A stretch of 25,731 nt of DNA from Alphaproteobacteria bacterium UBA1002 (GTDB taxonomy: Bacteria; Pseudomonadota; Alphaproteobacteria; Rickettsiales; UBA998). The position numbers and the translations under genes are program-made. The notes beneath the pieces were generated by a model. That model worked only from the letters and a program-made list of their open reading frames with translations. It made no database searches and had not been told where the DNA came from. Each line of letters begins with the position of its first letter. The stretch's first letter is position 1. Of the stretch, positions 1 through 7,600 are shown one piece after another. The DNA lies in assembly GCA_002291845.1 (NCBI GenBank), contig DBAU01000011.1, positions 1 through 25,731 on the forward strand. Reading direction: 5' to 3'.

Positions 1-869
1 GGCTGCATGCGCGTCTTCATCACCCCCTCTTGCAATTCGGTCGTAATATGGCTGAGGTGCTGGAGTGGGGCTTTGATTTCATTATCATCGCGGCTCCGTA
101 CAATCTGCATCAACTGGTTACGGGTAAGCACTAGCTCACCCACCATTTGCATGAGATTTTCTAATACGCTCAAACTCACCCGGATGCTTGCCGCATCACC
201 GCTGGCGGGGGCTGCTTTTGCATCCGTGGCCAGACCTTTTTCAATTGCTTCCTGCTTGACCTGCGGTGTCAGCTTGGGCGGCTCAGGTACCGTTGGCTTC
301 TCTTCCACCGCGACCACCACTGGAGCCGCCACCTCAGGAACAGCCGCAACCACCGGGGCTTCTTCAGGCTCTGGATCCGGAACCCACGTTGCTTTGACTG
401 GAACAAAGTCCTCAACATCATCGACTGCGACATGCTCCGAAGAATCCTGCAACGCGGTATCTACCTCACCGGGCCCCTCGTAAACCGCACCGTTGGAGTC
501 TGCAAACTGATTAAGGCGGCGGATCAGATCGCGATCGTCGCCTTTGGGCTCTTCTCCATGCTCGCCCAGATACTCCATAATGCCCTTGATGCAATCAAGA
601 GCCTCCAGCACCAATGAAATCGCCTGCGAGGACACCTCAATCTGGCGGTCACGAATTTTACCCAGCACATTCTCACCTGCGTGGGCGACCGACTCCAGCC
701 TTGGCAGACCGAGGAAACCACAGGTTCCTTTGATGGTATGAACCAATCGAAAAATATTCCCAAGGATCTCGGTGTCGTTGGGATTCTGCTCAAGTTTGAC
801 CAACTCTAGATCGAGCGTCGAGAGGCTTTCTGAAGTCTCGGTAATAAACTCCTGAATGAGATCGTCCAC
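1..869 (-). CDS. cheA: Chemotaxis histidine kinase CheA, N-terminal part (truncated by window edge)
   Basis: CheA is the cytoplasmic kinase that phosphorylates CheY and CheB under receptor control. About 289 codons are visible. Residues 1-110 form a P1 (Hpt) domain with the phospho-accepting histidine in VHTIKGTCGF (His44). Residues about 120-225 are a Pro/Val/Glu-rich linker in which I see no clear P2 domain. From about 229 a P3 dimerisation helix pair begins (SIRVSLSVLENLMQMVGELV). The sequence stops at the P3/P4 border (VMKTRMQP), so the ATPase and CheW-like domains lie outside the window. I chose the GTG start at 869: an AGGAGGGGG ribosome-binding site sits just before it, and the upstream chpT stop is 9 bases away, implying co-transcription and coupling. 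It is the only chemotaxis gene visible here. The family call is secure; the length and completeness are not known. Confidence 0.93.
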   Translation of the reverse strand, partial: MDDLIQEFITETSESLSTLDLELVKLEQNPNDTEILGNIFRLVHTIKGTCGFLGLPRLESVAHAGENVLGKIRDRQIEVSSQAISLVLEALDCIKGIMEYLGEHGEEPKGDDRDLIRRLNQFADSNGAVYEGPGEVDTALQDSSEHVAVDDVEDFVPVKATWVPDPEPEEAPVVAAVPEVAAPVVVAVEEKPTVPEPPKLTPQVKQEAIEKGLATDAKAAPASGDAASIRVSLSVLENLMQMVGELVLTRNQLMQIVRSRDDNEIKAPLQHLSHITTELQEGVMKTRMQ

Positions 870-878
870 AACCCCCTC

Positions 879-1517
879 CTATTTACGCGCAATCAGTTCA
901 AAATGTGCGGACGAATAATCCAGACTTAGCGTAATGCCCAGATGCTCGGCCATGCGTTGACTAAACATGGCCTGAACATTTTTGGGGGCCAACTGCTCCA
1001 TCGCTAATTGCCCATTGAGCGCTGCCACAATCTGCTCATCTGCCTTGATTGCATCGCCTTCGCCACGCACACGCACCTGTTTACCGTCAGCGCCTGATTT
1101 TTCGATACGAACACTTAATGTTCCACCCTTGATAAGAGCACCGTTCACCAGAACGACCATATTCAGCAACAGCTTGGCCATACCCTGACTGATGCCCACG
1201 CCCGAGGCATCGGTATGCGTATCAGGCCAATCAAGCGTTACGCGGGTTTGCCGCAAAAACGCCTCTACCAGTTCTTTTTTCTCGCCCAGCGGTACATCAC
1301 CACTCTCTTTGATCAGGCCATAGGCCTGGCGGAAAAACTGCAGACGACTGACCGCCTCACGCGCGCTATCGGTGATCAGCTTCAATGCATCCTCATTCAT
1401 GCTGAAGTTTTCTTCCTCTAAAAACTCTGCTCCATTGTTCACGGCACCGATCGGCCCGGTGATGTCGTGGCACAGGCGTGTGCAAAGTAGCTCAGCAATA
1501 AGGAATGACTCGTTCAT
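879..1517 (-). CDS. chpT: ChpT-like histidine phosphotransferase
   Basis: A 212-residue protein of the alphaproteobacterial histidine phosphotransferase family (formerly DUF2328). In Caulobacter, ChpT passes phosphate from the hybrid kinase CckA to CtrA and CpdR, controlling cell cycle and motility. The phospho-accepting residue is His17 in LCTRLCHDITGPIGA, followed by the long helical hairpin (about residues 1-75) expected of the DHp-like dimerisation domain. The rest (about 80-212) matches the degenerate Bergerat-like domain without ATP-binding N, G1 and G2 boxes. The length is normal for the family. The ATG at 1517 has no obvious Shine-Dalgarno sequence. It sits 9 bases upstream of cheA on the same strand. 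That adjacency could mean its partner is a chemotaxis or flagellar regulator, but CckA-CtrA service remains the default expectation; no CckA or CtrA gene is in the window. Confidence 0.88.
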   Translation of the reverse strand: MNESFLIAELLCTRLCHDITGPIGAVNNGAEFLEEENFSMNEDALKLITDSAREAVSRLQFFRQAYGLIKESGDVPLGEKKELVEAFLRQTRVTLDWPDTHTDASGVGISQGMAKLLLNMVVLVNGALIKGGTLSVRIEKSGADGKQVRVRGEGDAIKADEQIVAALNGQLAMEQLAPKNVQAMFSQRMAEHLGITLSLDYSSAHFELIARK

Positions 1518-1570
1518 AGAAAAATCCGATACCAGCGGGAGGGGAATTCCACCGTTGTTGGATTAAAGCG

Positions 1571-1586
1571 AATCTTTCTAAAGATT
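1571..1586. repeat. 16-bp perfect palindrome upstream of chpT
   Basis: AATCTTT, a two-base spacer, then AAAGATT forms a perfect inverted repeat in the 116-base gap between the end of yaaA and the start of chpT. It lies about 55-70 bases upstream of the chpT ATG, a position suited to an operator or to a weak A/T-rich hairpin ending yaaA transcription. No U-run follows on the minus strand. A GANTC site (gaatc, 1570-1574) overlaps its left arm; in alphaproteobacteria this is the target of the CcrM methylase. Function is not established. Confidence 0.4.
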
Positions 1587-1633
1587 TTGTAAATCTGCTG
1601 ATGTCTTTTTAGTCGCGACGCTCCGGAGCGCGT

Positions 1634-2410
1634 TTAATGGTGGATACGCGTAAAAGATAACGTGTGATCCGTCGAGAGCGCGGCGTTGAATTGATATCCG
1701 TGACGGCAAAATGTCTGAATGCCCTCTACAGATTCAATCCGGTTTTGAATGATAAAATCTGTCATCATCCCACGCGCCTGCTTGGCATAAAGACCGACGA
1801 CTTTTGGCGCACCATTCCCTTTTTGATCAAGAAACTGCACATGGATCAGCCTCCCCTCAAGCTGCGCAGGACGTACCGCTTTGAAATATTCCTGCGAGGC
1901 GAGGTTAACTACAAGACGATGAGGCTGATCCCGCATGCTGCGATTGATCGCCTGCGTGATGCGATCCCCCCAAAACGCATACAAATCCTTACCCCGCCCT
2001 GTACGAAGCGGCGTGCCCATTTCCAAGCGGTACGGCTGCATCAGATCCAATGGCCGCAACAAACCATACAAACCGGAGAGAATGCGGACATGCTGATTGG
2101 CATAAGCAACATCCTGAGCCGTGTAGCACTCCAGAGGAAGTGGTTCATACACGTCCCCTTTGAACGCAAAAAAAGCTGGCTTGGCATTGGTCGGGGTAAA
2201 CGGAAAAGCAAACTGCTGGTAACGCTCGTGATTTAATGCTGCCAGCTTTACGCTGACATGCATAAGACTGGCGAGATCCCCAGCACTTAGAGCCTGCAAG
2301 TGCACGAGAAGTTCTTGGCAATCATGCAACAATTCGGGCTCACTTACCGGTAGAGGCACCGAAACCGGTGTCATATCCAGCGTCTTGGACGGCGACAAAA
2401 GAACCAGCAT
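1634..2410 (-). CDS. yaaA: YaaA/UPF0246 family peroxide-stress protein
   Basis: A full-length member (258 residues) of the YaaA (DUF328) family, cytoplasmic proteins that in E. coli limit intracellular free iron and DNA damage during peroxide stress. Family hallmarks are the N-terminal LLSPSKTLDM, the central HVRILSGLYGLLRPLDLMQPYRLEMGT block, the VNLASQEYFKAV segment and the ARGMMTDFI segment near residue 215. I take the ATG at 2410 as start; a TTG one codon earlier would only add one residue. The ATG overlaps the stop of the SDHAF4-like gene by one base (TGATG), so translation is probably coupled and no separate Shine-Dalgarno sequence is visible. It is transcribed away from rsmB. Confidence in the family is high; the biochemical activity of YaaA proteins is only partly understood. 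Confidence 0.93.
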   Translation of the reverse strand: MLVLLSPSKTLDMTPVSVPLPVSEPELLHDCQELLVHLQALSAGDLASLMHVSVKLAALNHERYQQFAFPFTPTNAKPAFFAFKGDVYEPLPLECYTAQDVAYANQHVRILSGLYGLLRPLDLMQPYRLEMGTPLRTGRGKDLYAFWGDRITQAINRSMRDQPHRLVVNLASQEYFKAVRPAQLEGRLIHVQFLDQKGNGAPKVVGLYAKQARGMMTDFIIQNRIESVEGIQTFCRHGYQFNAALSTDHTLSFTRIHH

Positions 2411-2571
2411 CAAAAATCCGTGCAGCGACCATTGCGCTCCCAGTCTCCAAACCGCGTAGGCTCAGGGCCTTTAGGGCCACCAATTTCTGGAGTATCCGGT
2501 GCCTTTTCCTCTGGCAAGGTCTGTGTTTGCGGAGAAGCCGGGCTTGGGGTATCTGTCATATTTCTATCCAT
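2410..2571 (-). CDS. SDHAF4-like (DUF1674) succinate dehydrogenase assembly factor
   Basis: A short protein ending in the diagnostic EIGGPKGPEPTRFGDWERNGRCTDF-type C-terminus of DUF1674/SDHAF4. In mitochondria this factor binds flavinylated SdhA and promotes its assembly with SdhB; the bacterial homologues are presumed to do the same in the cytoplasm. The conserved part is the last 25 residues; the segment before it is a low-complexity Pro/Thr/Gln stretch. The start is uncertain. ATG at 2571 gives 53 residues, and an AGAGGA lies very close to it. ATG at 2559 gives 49. An ATG at 2607 would overlap the divergent rsmB start. The stop overlaps the yaaA ATG. Only 34 bases separate it from rsmB, so the two divergent promoters must overlap each other or the coding sequences. 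Confidence 0.85.
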   Translation of the reverse strand: MDRNMTDTPSPASPQTQTLPEEKAPDTPEIGGPKGPEPTRFGDWERNGRCTDF

Positions 2572-2605
2572 ATCCTCTAGATAAGCATTCGTTTTTAAAA
2601 AGTCC

Positions 2606-3904
2606 ATGCCCCCCGCCTCGCCTCTTGCTCCCCGTCGCCTTGCTTTGGATGTTCTGGACGCCATTCTGGCGGGCAAAGAACTGGATCACGCATGGTCTAA
2701 TGTTTCTCACCGTATGGCTGACTGGGAACCGCGCGACCGTGCGTTCACCCGCCAACTGGTGATGACAACGCTGCGGCATTACGGCGCCATGCGGGCACAA
2801 CTGGCTTCCTACCTGCGCAAACGTCCGCCGGAAAAAGCGGTAAGGGTTATACTGCTTGGCATGGCACAGCTCTTGTGGCTGGATACCCCGCCCCATGCCG
2901 CCGTAGACACTTCTGTAACGTTAGCAAAAAAAATAGGCCTCCTTGCCTTCTCCGGACTGGTAAACGCCGTCCTTAAACGAATCGCCAGCGATGTGGAATT
3001 GCTTCGCGCCAGCAGCGATCCGAAAGAGAATCTACCCGAATGGCTGCGGACAAAACTCCTCACGCATTATGGTAATGCAACGCTTGACACGCTGGCCCGT
3101 GCCCATCAGATAGCCCCCCCACTTGATATCACGCTTCGCGATGATACACCGTCAGAATCACTAATAAATGCTCTGGAGGCCGTTCGTTTACCAACCGGCA
3201 GCCTACGCCGTGCGCTTACGGCAGACGTGGCTACCTTGCCTGGCTACGATGCTGGTCTGTGGTGGGTACAAGATGCCGCTGCCACCATTCCTGTGCGCTT
3301 ATTCAGTGATTTGAAAGGTCGCTCATCACTGGATCTGTGTGCCGCCCCAGGGGGTAAAACTTTGCAAATGGCTGCTTCAGGGGCCATGGTGACGGCTGTT
3401 GATAAATCATCGGTACGCTTGCGGCGTCTGCATGATAATCTGCGACGCACCGGACTTGTGGCACACGTTGTTGAAGCCGATGCCATGGATTACACCCCGG
3501 AGAGCCCACCCGAGCGCATCCTGCTTGATGCACCCTGCACCGCCACCGGAACATTACGACGTCATCCCGATGTAGCGTGGCATCGTCGTCCCGCGGACGT
3601 CATAGAATTAGGTGCATTACAGCACGCACTTCTCGTGCGGGCATTTCACTTGCTCGCCCCCGGAGGGGAACTGGTCTATTGCGTGTGTTCTCTGCTCGCA
3701 GAAGAAGGGGAACAACAAGCCCAGCGCTTCTTAGCGACACACTCCGAAGCGCGCGTGAAGCCCATTAATGCGGCCTTACTAGGAATTCCACCCGCATGGA
3801 TCACGACGGAGGGAGGCTTGCGGACATTACCAAGCGATTGGCCAGAAAAAGGCGGCTTGGACGGATTTTATGCCATATGCATAAGCAAACCTGCCCTGCT
3901 GTAA
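2606..3904 (+). CDS. rsmB: 16S rRNA (cytosine-C5) methyltransferase RsmB-like
   Basis: A 432-residue RsmB/Fmu-type enzyme that uses S-adenosylmethionine to methylate a cytosine of 16S rRNA (C967 in E. coli). Residues about 8-130 are the NusB-like RNA-binding domain (RRLALDVLDAIL, AFTRQLV). The methyltransferase domain holds the SAM loop LDLCAAPGGKT (244-252 core), the LLDAPCTATGTLRRHPD motif with the product-release cysteine (Cys311), and YCVCS with the catalytic cysteine (Cys361). Length is usual for the family. No good Shine-Dalgarno sequence precedes the ATG, which follows an A/T-rich leader. It heads the plus-strand run rsmB-rpe-gmhA-heparinase, an order that recurs in alphaproteobacteria as rsmB / rpe / heparinase (from memory). 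The run of seven C at 3114-3120 lies inside the gene without breaking the frame. Confidence 0.94.
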   Translation: MPPASPLAPRRLALDVLDAILAGKELDHAWSNVSHRMADWEPRDRAFTRQLVMTTLRHYGAMRAQLASYLRKRPPEKAVRVILLGMAQLLWLDTPPHAAVDTSVTLAKKIGLLAFSGLVNAVLKRIASDVELLRASSDPKENLPEWLRTKLLTHYGNATLDTLARAHQIAPPLDITLRDDTPSESLINALEAVRLPTGSLRRALTADVATLPGYDAGLWWVQDAAATIPVRLFSDLKGRSSLDLCAAPGGKTLQMAASGAMVTAVDKSSVRLRRLHDNLRRTGLVAHVVEADAMDYTPESPPERILLDAPCTATGTLRRHPDVAWHRRPADVIELGALQHALLVRAFHLLAPGGELVYCVCSLLAEEGEQQAQRFLATHSEARVKPINAALLGIPPAWITTEGGLRTLPSDWPEKGGLDGFYAICISKPALL

Positions 3905-3988
3905 TCCCGCCATCTTTCCCACGCGCGTTTATTGCAATTAGCCAAGGGCATCGCTATGTTTCCTTAAAAACCAGAGTAACTTTCTCTT

Positions 3989-4648
3989 ATGCCCATTCGT
4001 ATTGCCCCTTCGATCCTTTCCGCTGATTTTGCCCGTCTGGGTGAGGAGGTGCGAGCGATTGATGACGCCGGCGCTGATTACATCCACGTGGATGTGATGG
4101 ATGGGCATTTTGTGCCTAATCTCACCATTGGCCCAGCGGTGGTGAAGGCATTGCGGCCCCATTCGAAAAAAGTTTTCGACGTTCATCTGATGATTGCGCC
4201 TGTAGATCCCTTTATCAGTGAGTTCATTGATGCAGGCGCTGACATTCTTACCGTACACGCAGAAGCTGGCCCCCATCTTCACCGCACATTGCAGGCGATT
4301 AAATCTCGCGGCATCAAGTGTGGCGTATCGCTGGTGCCCACGACCCCTGCCTCGGCACTGGAGTATGTCATGGATATGGTGGATCTGATTCTGGTAATGT
4401 CAGTGAATCCGGGCTTTGGCGGGCAGTCATTTATTGCGAGCCAGCTGCCCAAGATCACGCAGATCCGCAAGATGATTGAGGCAACCGGACGCGCCATTGA
4501 TTTACAGGTGGATGGCGGGATAAACCCTCAAACGGCTCGGGATGCCATTGCCGCAGGTGCAGATGTGCTGGTTGCAGGCTCAGCTGTTTTTAAAGGCAAT
4601 CCGTCCGAGTATGCGAAAAATATTTCCGCATTGCGGGGGGATGCATGA
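3989..4648 (+). CDS. rpe: Ribulose-phosphate 3-epimerase
   Basis: Interconverts ribulose 5-phosphate and xylulose 5-phosphate in the pentose phosphate pathway. The 219-residue TIM barrel is full length. Metal and catalytic residues are visible: His33 and Asp35 in YIHVDVMDGHFVPN, His66 in DVHLMIAPVDPF, and Asp175 in LQVDGGINPQTA. The phosphate-binding MSVNPGFGGQSF loop is at 137-148. It lies 84 bases after rsmB, so it may have its own promoter there. Its last four bases (ATGA) are also the start of gmhA, indicating coupled translation. No strong Shine-Dalgarno sequence is visible before the ATG. Product identity is secure. Confidence 0.96.
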   Translation: MPIRIAPSILSADFARLGEEVRAIDDAGADYIHVDVMDGHFVPNLTIGPAVVKALRPHSKKVFDVHLMIAPVDPFISEFIDAGADILTVHAEAGPHLHRTLQAIKSRGIKCGVSLVPTTPASALEYVMDMVDLILVMSVNPGFGGQSFIASQLPKITQIRKMIEATGRAIDLQVDGGINPQTARDAIAAGADVLVAGSAVFKGNPSEYAKNISALRGDA

Positions 4649-5229
4649 GCGGCAACAACTGGCTGGCCTCCCTTGCCGAAGAGCATTGCCAAGCCCTGCG
4701 CGCCTGCGCCATGGAGCAGGCGGAAGTAATCGACACACTCGCCGCTCGGCTCGCCACCATTTTGCGCGCGGGGGGGCGTTTGTTGGTATGTGGGAACGGC
4801 GGCAGTGCCTGTGATGCAATGCACATTGCCGGAGAATTTGTAGGCCGCTTCACGCGCGAGCGTCAGGGGCTTGCAGCCATTGCGCTTTCTGCCGATAGCG
4901 GTATTCTCACCGCGGTTGGTAATGATTACGGTTTTGATCGTGTTTTTGCTCGTCAGGTTGAGGCGTACGGACATGCGGGCGATATGCTGATTGGCCTGTC
5001 CACATCCGGTAAAAGCCCGAATGTTCTTGCTGCACTTGCCACTGCCCGCACCAGAGGGCTCAACACGGTGCTACTGACGGGCCAGCGCGGCGCGCAACTG
5101 CAAGATCTGGCAGATTATCTGATCGCGGTGCCGTCTGAAATTACTGCACGCATTCAGGAGACACATATCTTTCTTCTGCATGCGCTGGCGGATCGTGTGG
5201 AGGCAACCATCGCCGAGGCCACCCCATGA
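4645..5229 (+). CDS. gmhA: Sedoheptulose 7-phosphate isomerase (GmhA, SIS domain)
   Basis: A 194-residue SIS-fold isomerase that would convert sedoheptulose 7-phosphate to glycero-manno-heptose 7-phosphate, the first step toward LPS-core or S-layer heptose. The GNGGSACDA loop is at 50-58. Residues matching E. coli Glu65, Gln172 and His180 are present as Glu64, Gln171 and His179, with the same Q-to-H spacing, so the active site looks intact. The gene overlaps both neighbours by ATGA, so rpe, gmhA and the heparinase-like gene are one translationally coupled unit. The substrate comes from the pentose phosphate pathway in which Rpe acts. The other heptose genes (kinase, phosphatase, nucleotidyltransferase) are not in the window. 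A related SIS role (for example DiaA-like) is less likely given the conserved catalytic residues. Confidence 0.88.
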   Translation: MSGNNWLASLAEEHCQALRACAMEQAEVIDTLAARLATILRAGGRLLVCGNGGSACDAMHIAGEFVGRFTRERQGLAAIALSADSGILTAVGNDYGFDRVFARQVEAYGHAGDMLIGLSTSGKSPNVLAALATARTRGLNTVLLTGQRGAQLQDLADYLIAVPSEITARIQETHIFLLHALADRVEATIAEATP

Positions 5230-6845
5230 TGCCGCTTCGTAGCCGGCTGCGTTTAATCTGGCTATGGCTGAATGCCGGCAGACCACAAGTAGCGCGCACC
5301 TTACGCGGTGACGACCAGTTGCCGCCACCCCGCTGGACAACCAATCCTGTTATCGGGAAGAAACTGCTCAAACGACGCTTTGTATTTGCCGGATGCGATG
5401 TGGAAATGGCAGGACGTATTGCGTGGCAGGTGGATAGTGCAAATAGCCAATGGCATCGTGAATTTTATGCGTTCCGATGGCTGGAGGATATTGCCTCAAC
5501 AGGCAGTCCCAAGATGGCATCAAGCTTTGCCCGTGAGTTTATCAATAATTTTATCCTGGAAGCCGATGACGTATTACCGGATGCTTTTAGTCCTGGTGTA
5601 CAGGGAGTACGTCTGGCGGAGTGGCTGCATCATCGACGCTTCCTTTTGAAAAGCGGTAGCCTGAGGTTTCAGCGCCGCTTTGTGCGTGCAGTTGTCCATC
5701 ACATCTTTTATTTATACCGGCAGTTGGAGCACGCCGACCCCGCAGAAGCGGTGCTGGCGATCAAAGGCCTGCTGGCGGCATCGGTATACCTACCCATGCT
5801 GCGCCTCCCGCGCCCCCCCCTGCTGGTAATGCTTGAGGCTATGTTAGATGAAATCATTCTCGCAGATGGTGTTCATGCCTCTGGGGTGCCAGAGAGCCAT
5901 CTGCACCTGCTGCGACATTTGATAGAGATTCAGGACCTGTTGCTCGGGGTAGGTGAAGAAAATCTGCCGCTAGAAAAATGTACCATGGCAATGGGCAGCT
6001 CCCTGCGTTTTTTCTGCCATGGCGATGGACGCCTGGCACTTTTTGGCGGCGCCTTGATGGAAGAGCCGCATATCATCGCACAGGCGATTAGCCGCTCGGA
6101 TAATGGCGAGCCCGTACCAGCCCATATGGACGCTAGCGGATTTTTCCGGCTGGAGCGAGGGCATACCTGCCTGCTCATGAGTGGCCAACCACAGCGGCCG
6201 CAACATGCCAGCTCGTTCGCCAGCTTTGAGTTCAGTGATGGCTCCGAGCGTTTTGTTGTCAATTGCGGTGGTTACCGTGGCACAAGCCAGAGCTGGCGCA
6301 GCGCAGCCATGCTGCCCGGTGCCTTCTCTACGCTTTCCCTGGATGCGCTGGAGGGGGTATCCTCTCCGTTGCGGCTGCCGCCACATGATGACGATGCCCC
6401 GCTCATTAAACCGGATAGCTTTCAAAATGACGGCAGTCAGCTGATTGCCCGCACCGCGCGACTTGAGCGTGTGGACGGAGCAGAAGGTGCCCATGAGCGC
6501 GAGATTCGATTGAATACAAATGGACAGCAATTCAGCGGAATAGACAGTTTTCGTCTGGCGCGCGCGGAGCCGGGCAGCGCGTTACGCCTAAGCCTACGCT
6601 TTCATCTCCATCCGGATATTCGGTGCCAGCGACAAAAAGATGGCACCATTTCGCTTTCTTCCGTCGCAGGGGCTGTATGGTATTTCACCAGCACTATGCC
6701 CAAAGCAACGCATATCGAAGAAAGCGTTTATCTGGGATATTATGGCAAGCCACAGAAAACCCTTCAGATCGTTATTTCTACGGAAGTGACCACCAAGCTG
6801 ACGGAATTTCGATGGTCGTTCACACGGCAAAATGAAACGATTTAG
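5226..6845 (+). CDS. Heparinase II/III family protein
   Basis: A 539-residue protein of the alphaproteobacterial heparinase II/III-like family. An N-terminal alpha-helical region (about 40-260) resembles the alpha/alpha toroid of alginate and heparin lyases. A C-terminal beta-rich half (about 300-535) contains FASFEFSDGSERFVVNCGG and the AFSTLSLDAL segment typical of Hepar_II_III. No signal peptide is evident, so despite the family name it may act in the cytoplasm; its true substrate is unknown. Members usually carry a His-Ala-Gly-type stretch before the SFEFSDG block; here the stretch reads QHASSFASFEF, so the catalytic His environment may be altered. Start is ATG at 5226 (or the next ATG, 5229), overlapping the gmhA stop. 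Context links it to cell-envelope sugar metabolism. Confidence 0.87.
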   Translation: MMPLRSRLRLIWLWLNAGRPQVARTLRGDDQLPPPRWTTNPVIGKKLLKRRFVFAGCDVEMAGRIAWQVDSANSQWHREFYAFRWLEDIASTGSPKMASSFAREFINNFILEADDVLPDAFSPGVQGVRLAEWLHHRRFLLKSGSLRFQRRFVRAVVHHIFYLYRQLEHADPAEAVLAIKGLLAASVYLPMLRLPRPPLLVMLEAMLDEIILADGVHASGVPESHLHLLRHLIEIQDLLLGVGEENLPLEKCTMAMGSSLRFFCHGDGRLALFGGALMEEPHIIAQAISRSDNGEPVPAHMDASGFFRLERGHTCLLMSGQPQRPQHASSFASFEFSDGSERFVVNCGGYRGTSQSWRSAAMLPGAFSTLSLDALEGVSSPLRLPPHDDDAPLIKPDSFQNDGSQLIARTARLERVDGAEGAHEREIRLNTNGQQFSGIDSFRLARAEPGSALRLSLRFHLHPDIRCQRQKDGTISLSSVAGAVWYFTSTMPKATHIEESVYLGYYGKPQKTLQIVISTEVTTKLTEFRWSFTRQNETI

Positions 6846-6861
6846 CCGTGCGCGGCGAATT

Positions 6862-6886
6862 CCACGGGGTGGTTTTATTTTTTTTG
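6862..6886 (+). terminator. Possible rho-independent terminator after the heparinase-like gene
   Basis: CCAC-GGG-GTGG (6862-6872) is a 4-bp GC-rich hairpin followed directly by a T-rich run with eight consecutive T (6878-6885). An alternative 5-bp stem pairs CCGTG (6846-6850) with CACGG (6863-6867). Position 17 bases after the heparinase stop fits the end of the rsmB-rpe-gmhA-heparinase unit. The stem is short, so strength is uncertain. Confidence 0.5.
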
Positions 6887-6973
6887 TCGTCGCAGGCTGG
6901 GTGATTGAAGAATCTGCGTAAAGCCTATATAGATGACGCTTAAGGATATTCGCATATTTGGCGGACAAAGGGC

Positions 6974-7480
6974 ATGGCACGCGAAAAAAATAAAGTGTCG
7001 TTTCTTCTTATTAGCAAAGAATATCGCGCGCTCATTGCGTTTACGCTGGTTCTTTTTCTTCTTTCTTTTCTTGCGTCTCTGCCCACCCAAGGCGAAGCAA
7101 TGGAGTGGTACCGGGCACTTAAGAAGCCCACGTTTACCCCCCCCTCGTACCTATTTGGAATTGTCTGGCCAGCCTTGTACATCATGATGGCAATTGCCGT
7201 GTGGAAAGTCTGGCGCTTACGCCATAGCGAAAACATTGCCCCTGCCCTCATCACTTTCTTTTTGCAGCTTTCCGTTAACCTTGTTTGGTCCTACCTTTTC
7301 TTTGGTTTACGTTCCCCCATGTTTGGGTTTGCCTGGATTGTGGTTTTACTCCCCCTTATCGTGCTTACCATGGTGCAATTTGACCGGCACTCACGGGTAG
7401 CAGCCAAATTGCTGGTGCCTTATCTTGCTTGGACCTTCTACGCACTGATTCTGGCCTACAATATCTGGATACTTAACTAA
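6974..7480 (+). CDS. tspO: TspO/MBR family tryptophan-rich sensory protein
   Basis: A 168-residue integral membrane protein of the TspO/peripheral benzodiazepine receptor family, which binds porphyrins and related ligands in the inner membrane. Five membrane segments are visible at about 20-36, 58-76, 88-106, 112-128 and 144-163. Signatures are WYRALKKPTFTPPSYLFGIVWPALY in the first loop and helix 2, and NLVWSYLFFGLRSP in helix 3. Start is uncertain: ATG 6974 has AAAGGG only one base upstream, and GTG at 6995 is an alternative; both keep the first helix. The family usually runs about 150-170 residues, so it is complete. It lies 128 bases after the heparinase-like gene, behind a possible terminator, so it is probably a separate transcript. 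Eight C in a row at 7137-7144 sit within the TPPS codons. Confidence 0.93.
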   Translation: MAREKNKVSFLLISKEYRALIAFTLVLFLLSFLASLPTQGEAMEWYRALKKPTFTPPSYLFGIVWPALYIMMAIAVWKVWRLRHSENIAPALITFFLQLSVNLVWSYLFFGLRSPMFGFAWIVVLLPLIVLTMVQFDRHSRVAAKLLVPYLAWTFYALILAYNIWILN

Positions 7481-7600
7481 CCATTAGGCAAGATAGCGTC
7501 ATATATCCCATCCCTGCGCGTACAGGCGCAAGTTAGCCGACGGCAACAAGCAATGCGGTAGGTTGATCCGCTCGTTTGCCGCAGATAAAGCAATGTCCGT

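Noticed and set aside
1617..1636. Palindrome CGCTCCGGAGCG at the end of yaaA considered as its terminator
   Set aside because: On the minus strand it is followed by an A-run, not a U-run, so it does not fit a rho-independent terminator.
1664..2236. 190-residue open frame on the plus strand opposite yaaA
   Set aside because: It lies wholly antisense to yaaA, which has clear family motifs throughout; the composition is typical of a shadow frame.
5970..6530. 186-residue open frame antisense to the heparinase-like gene
   Set aside because: Fully antisense to a gene with family motifs and coupled translation; no domain and no ribosome-binding site.
7515..7530. Hairpin TGCGC-gtacag-GCGCA after tspO considered as a terminator
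   Set aside because: Five-bp stem with no following T-run; it may be incidental.
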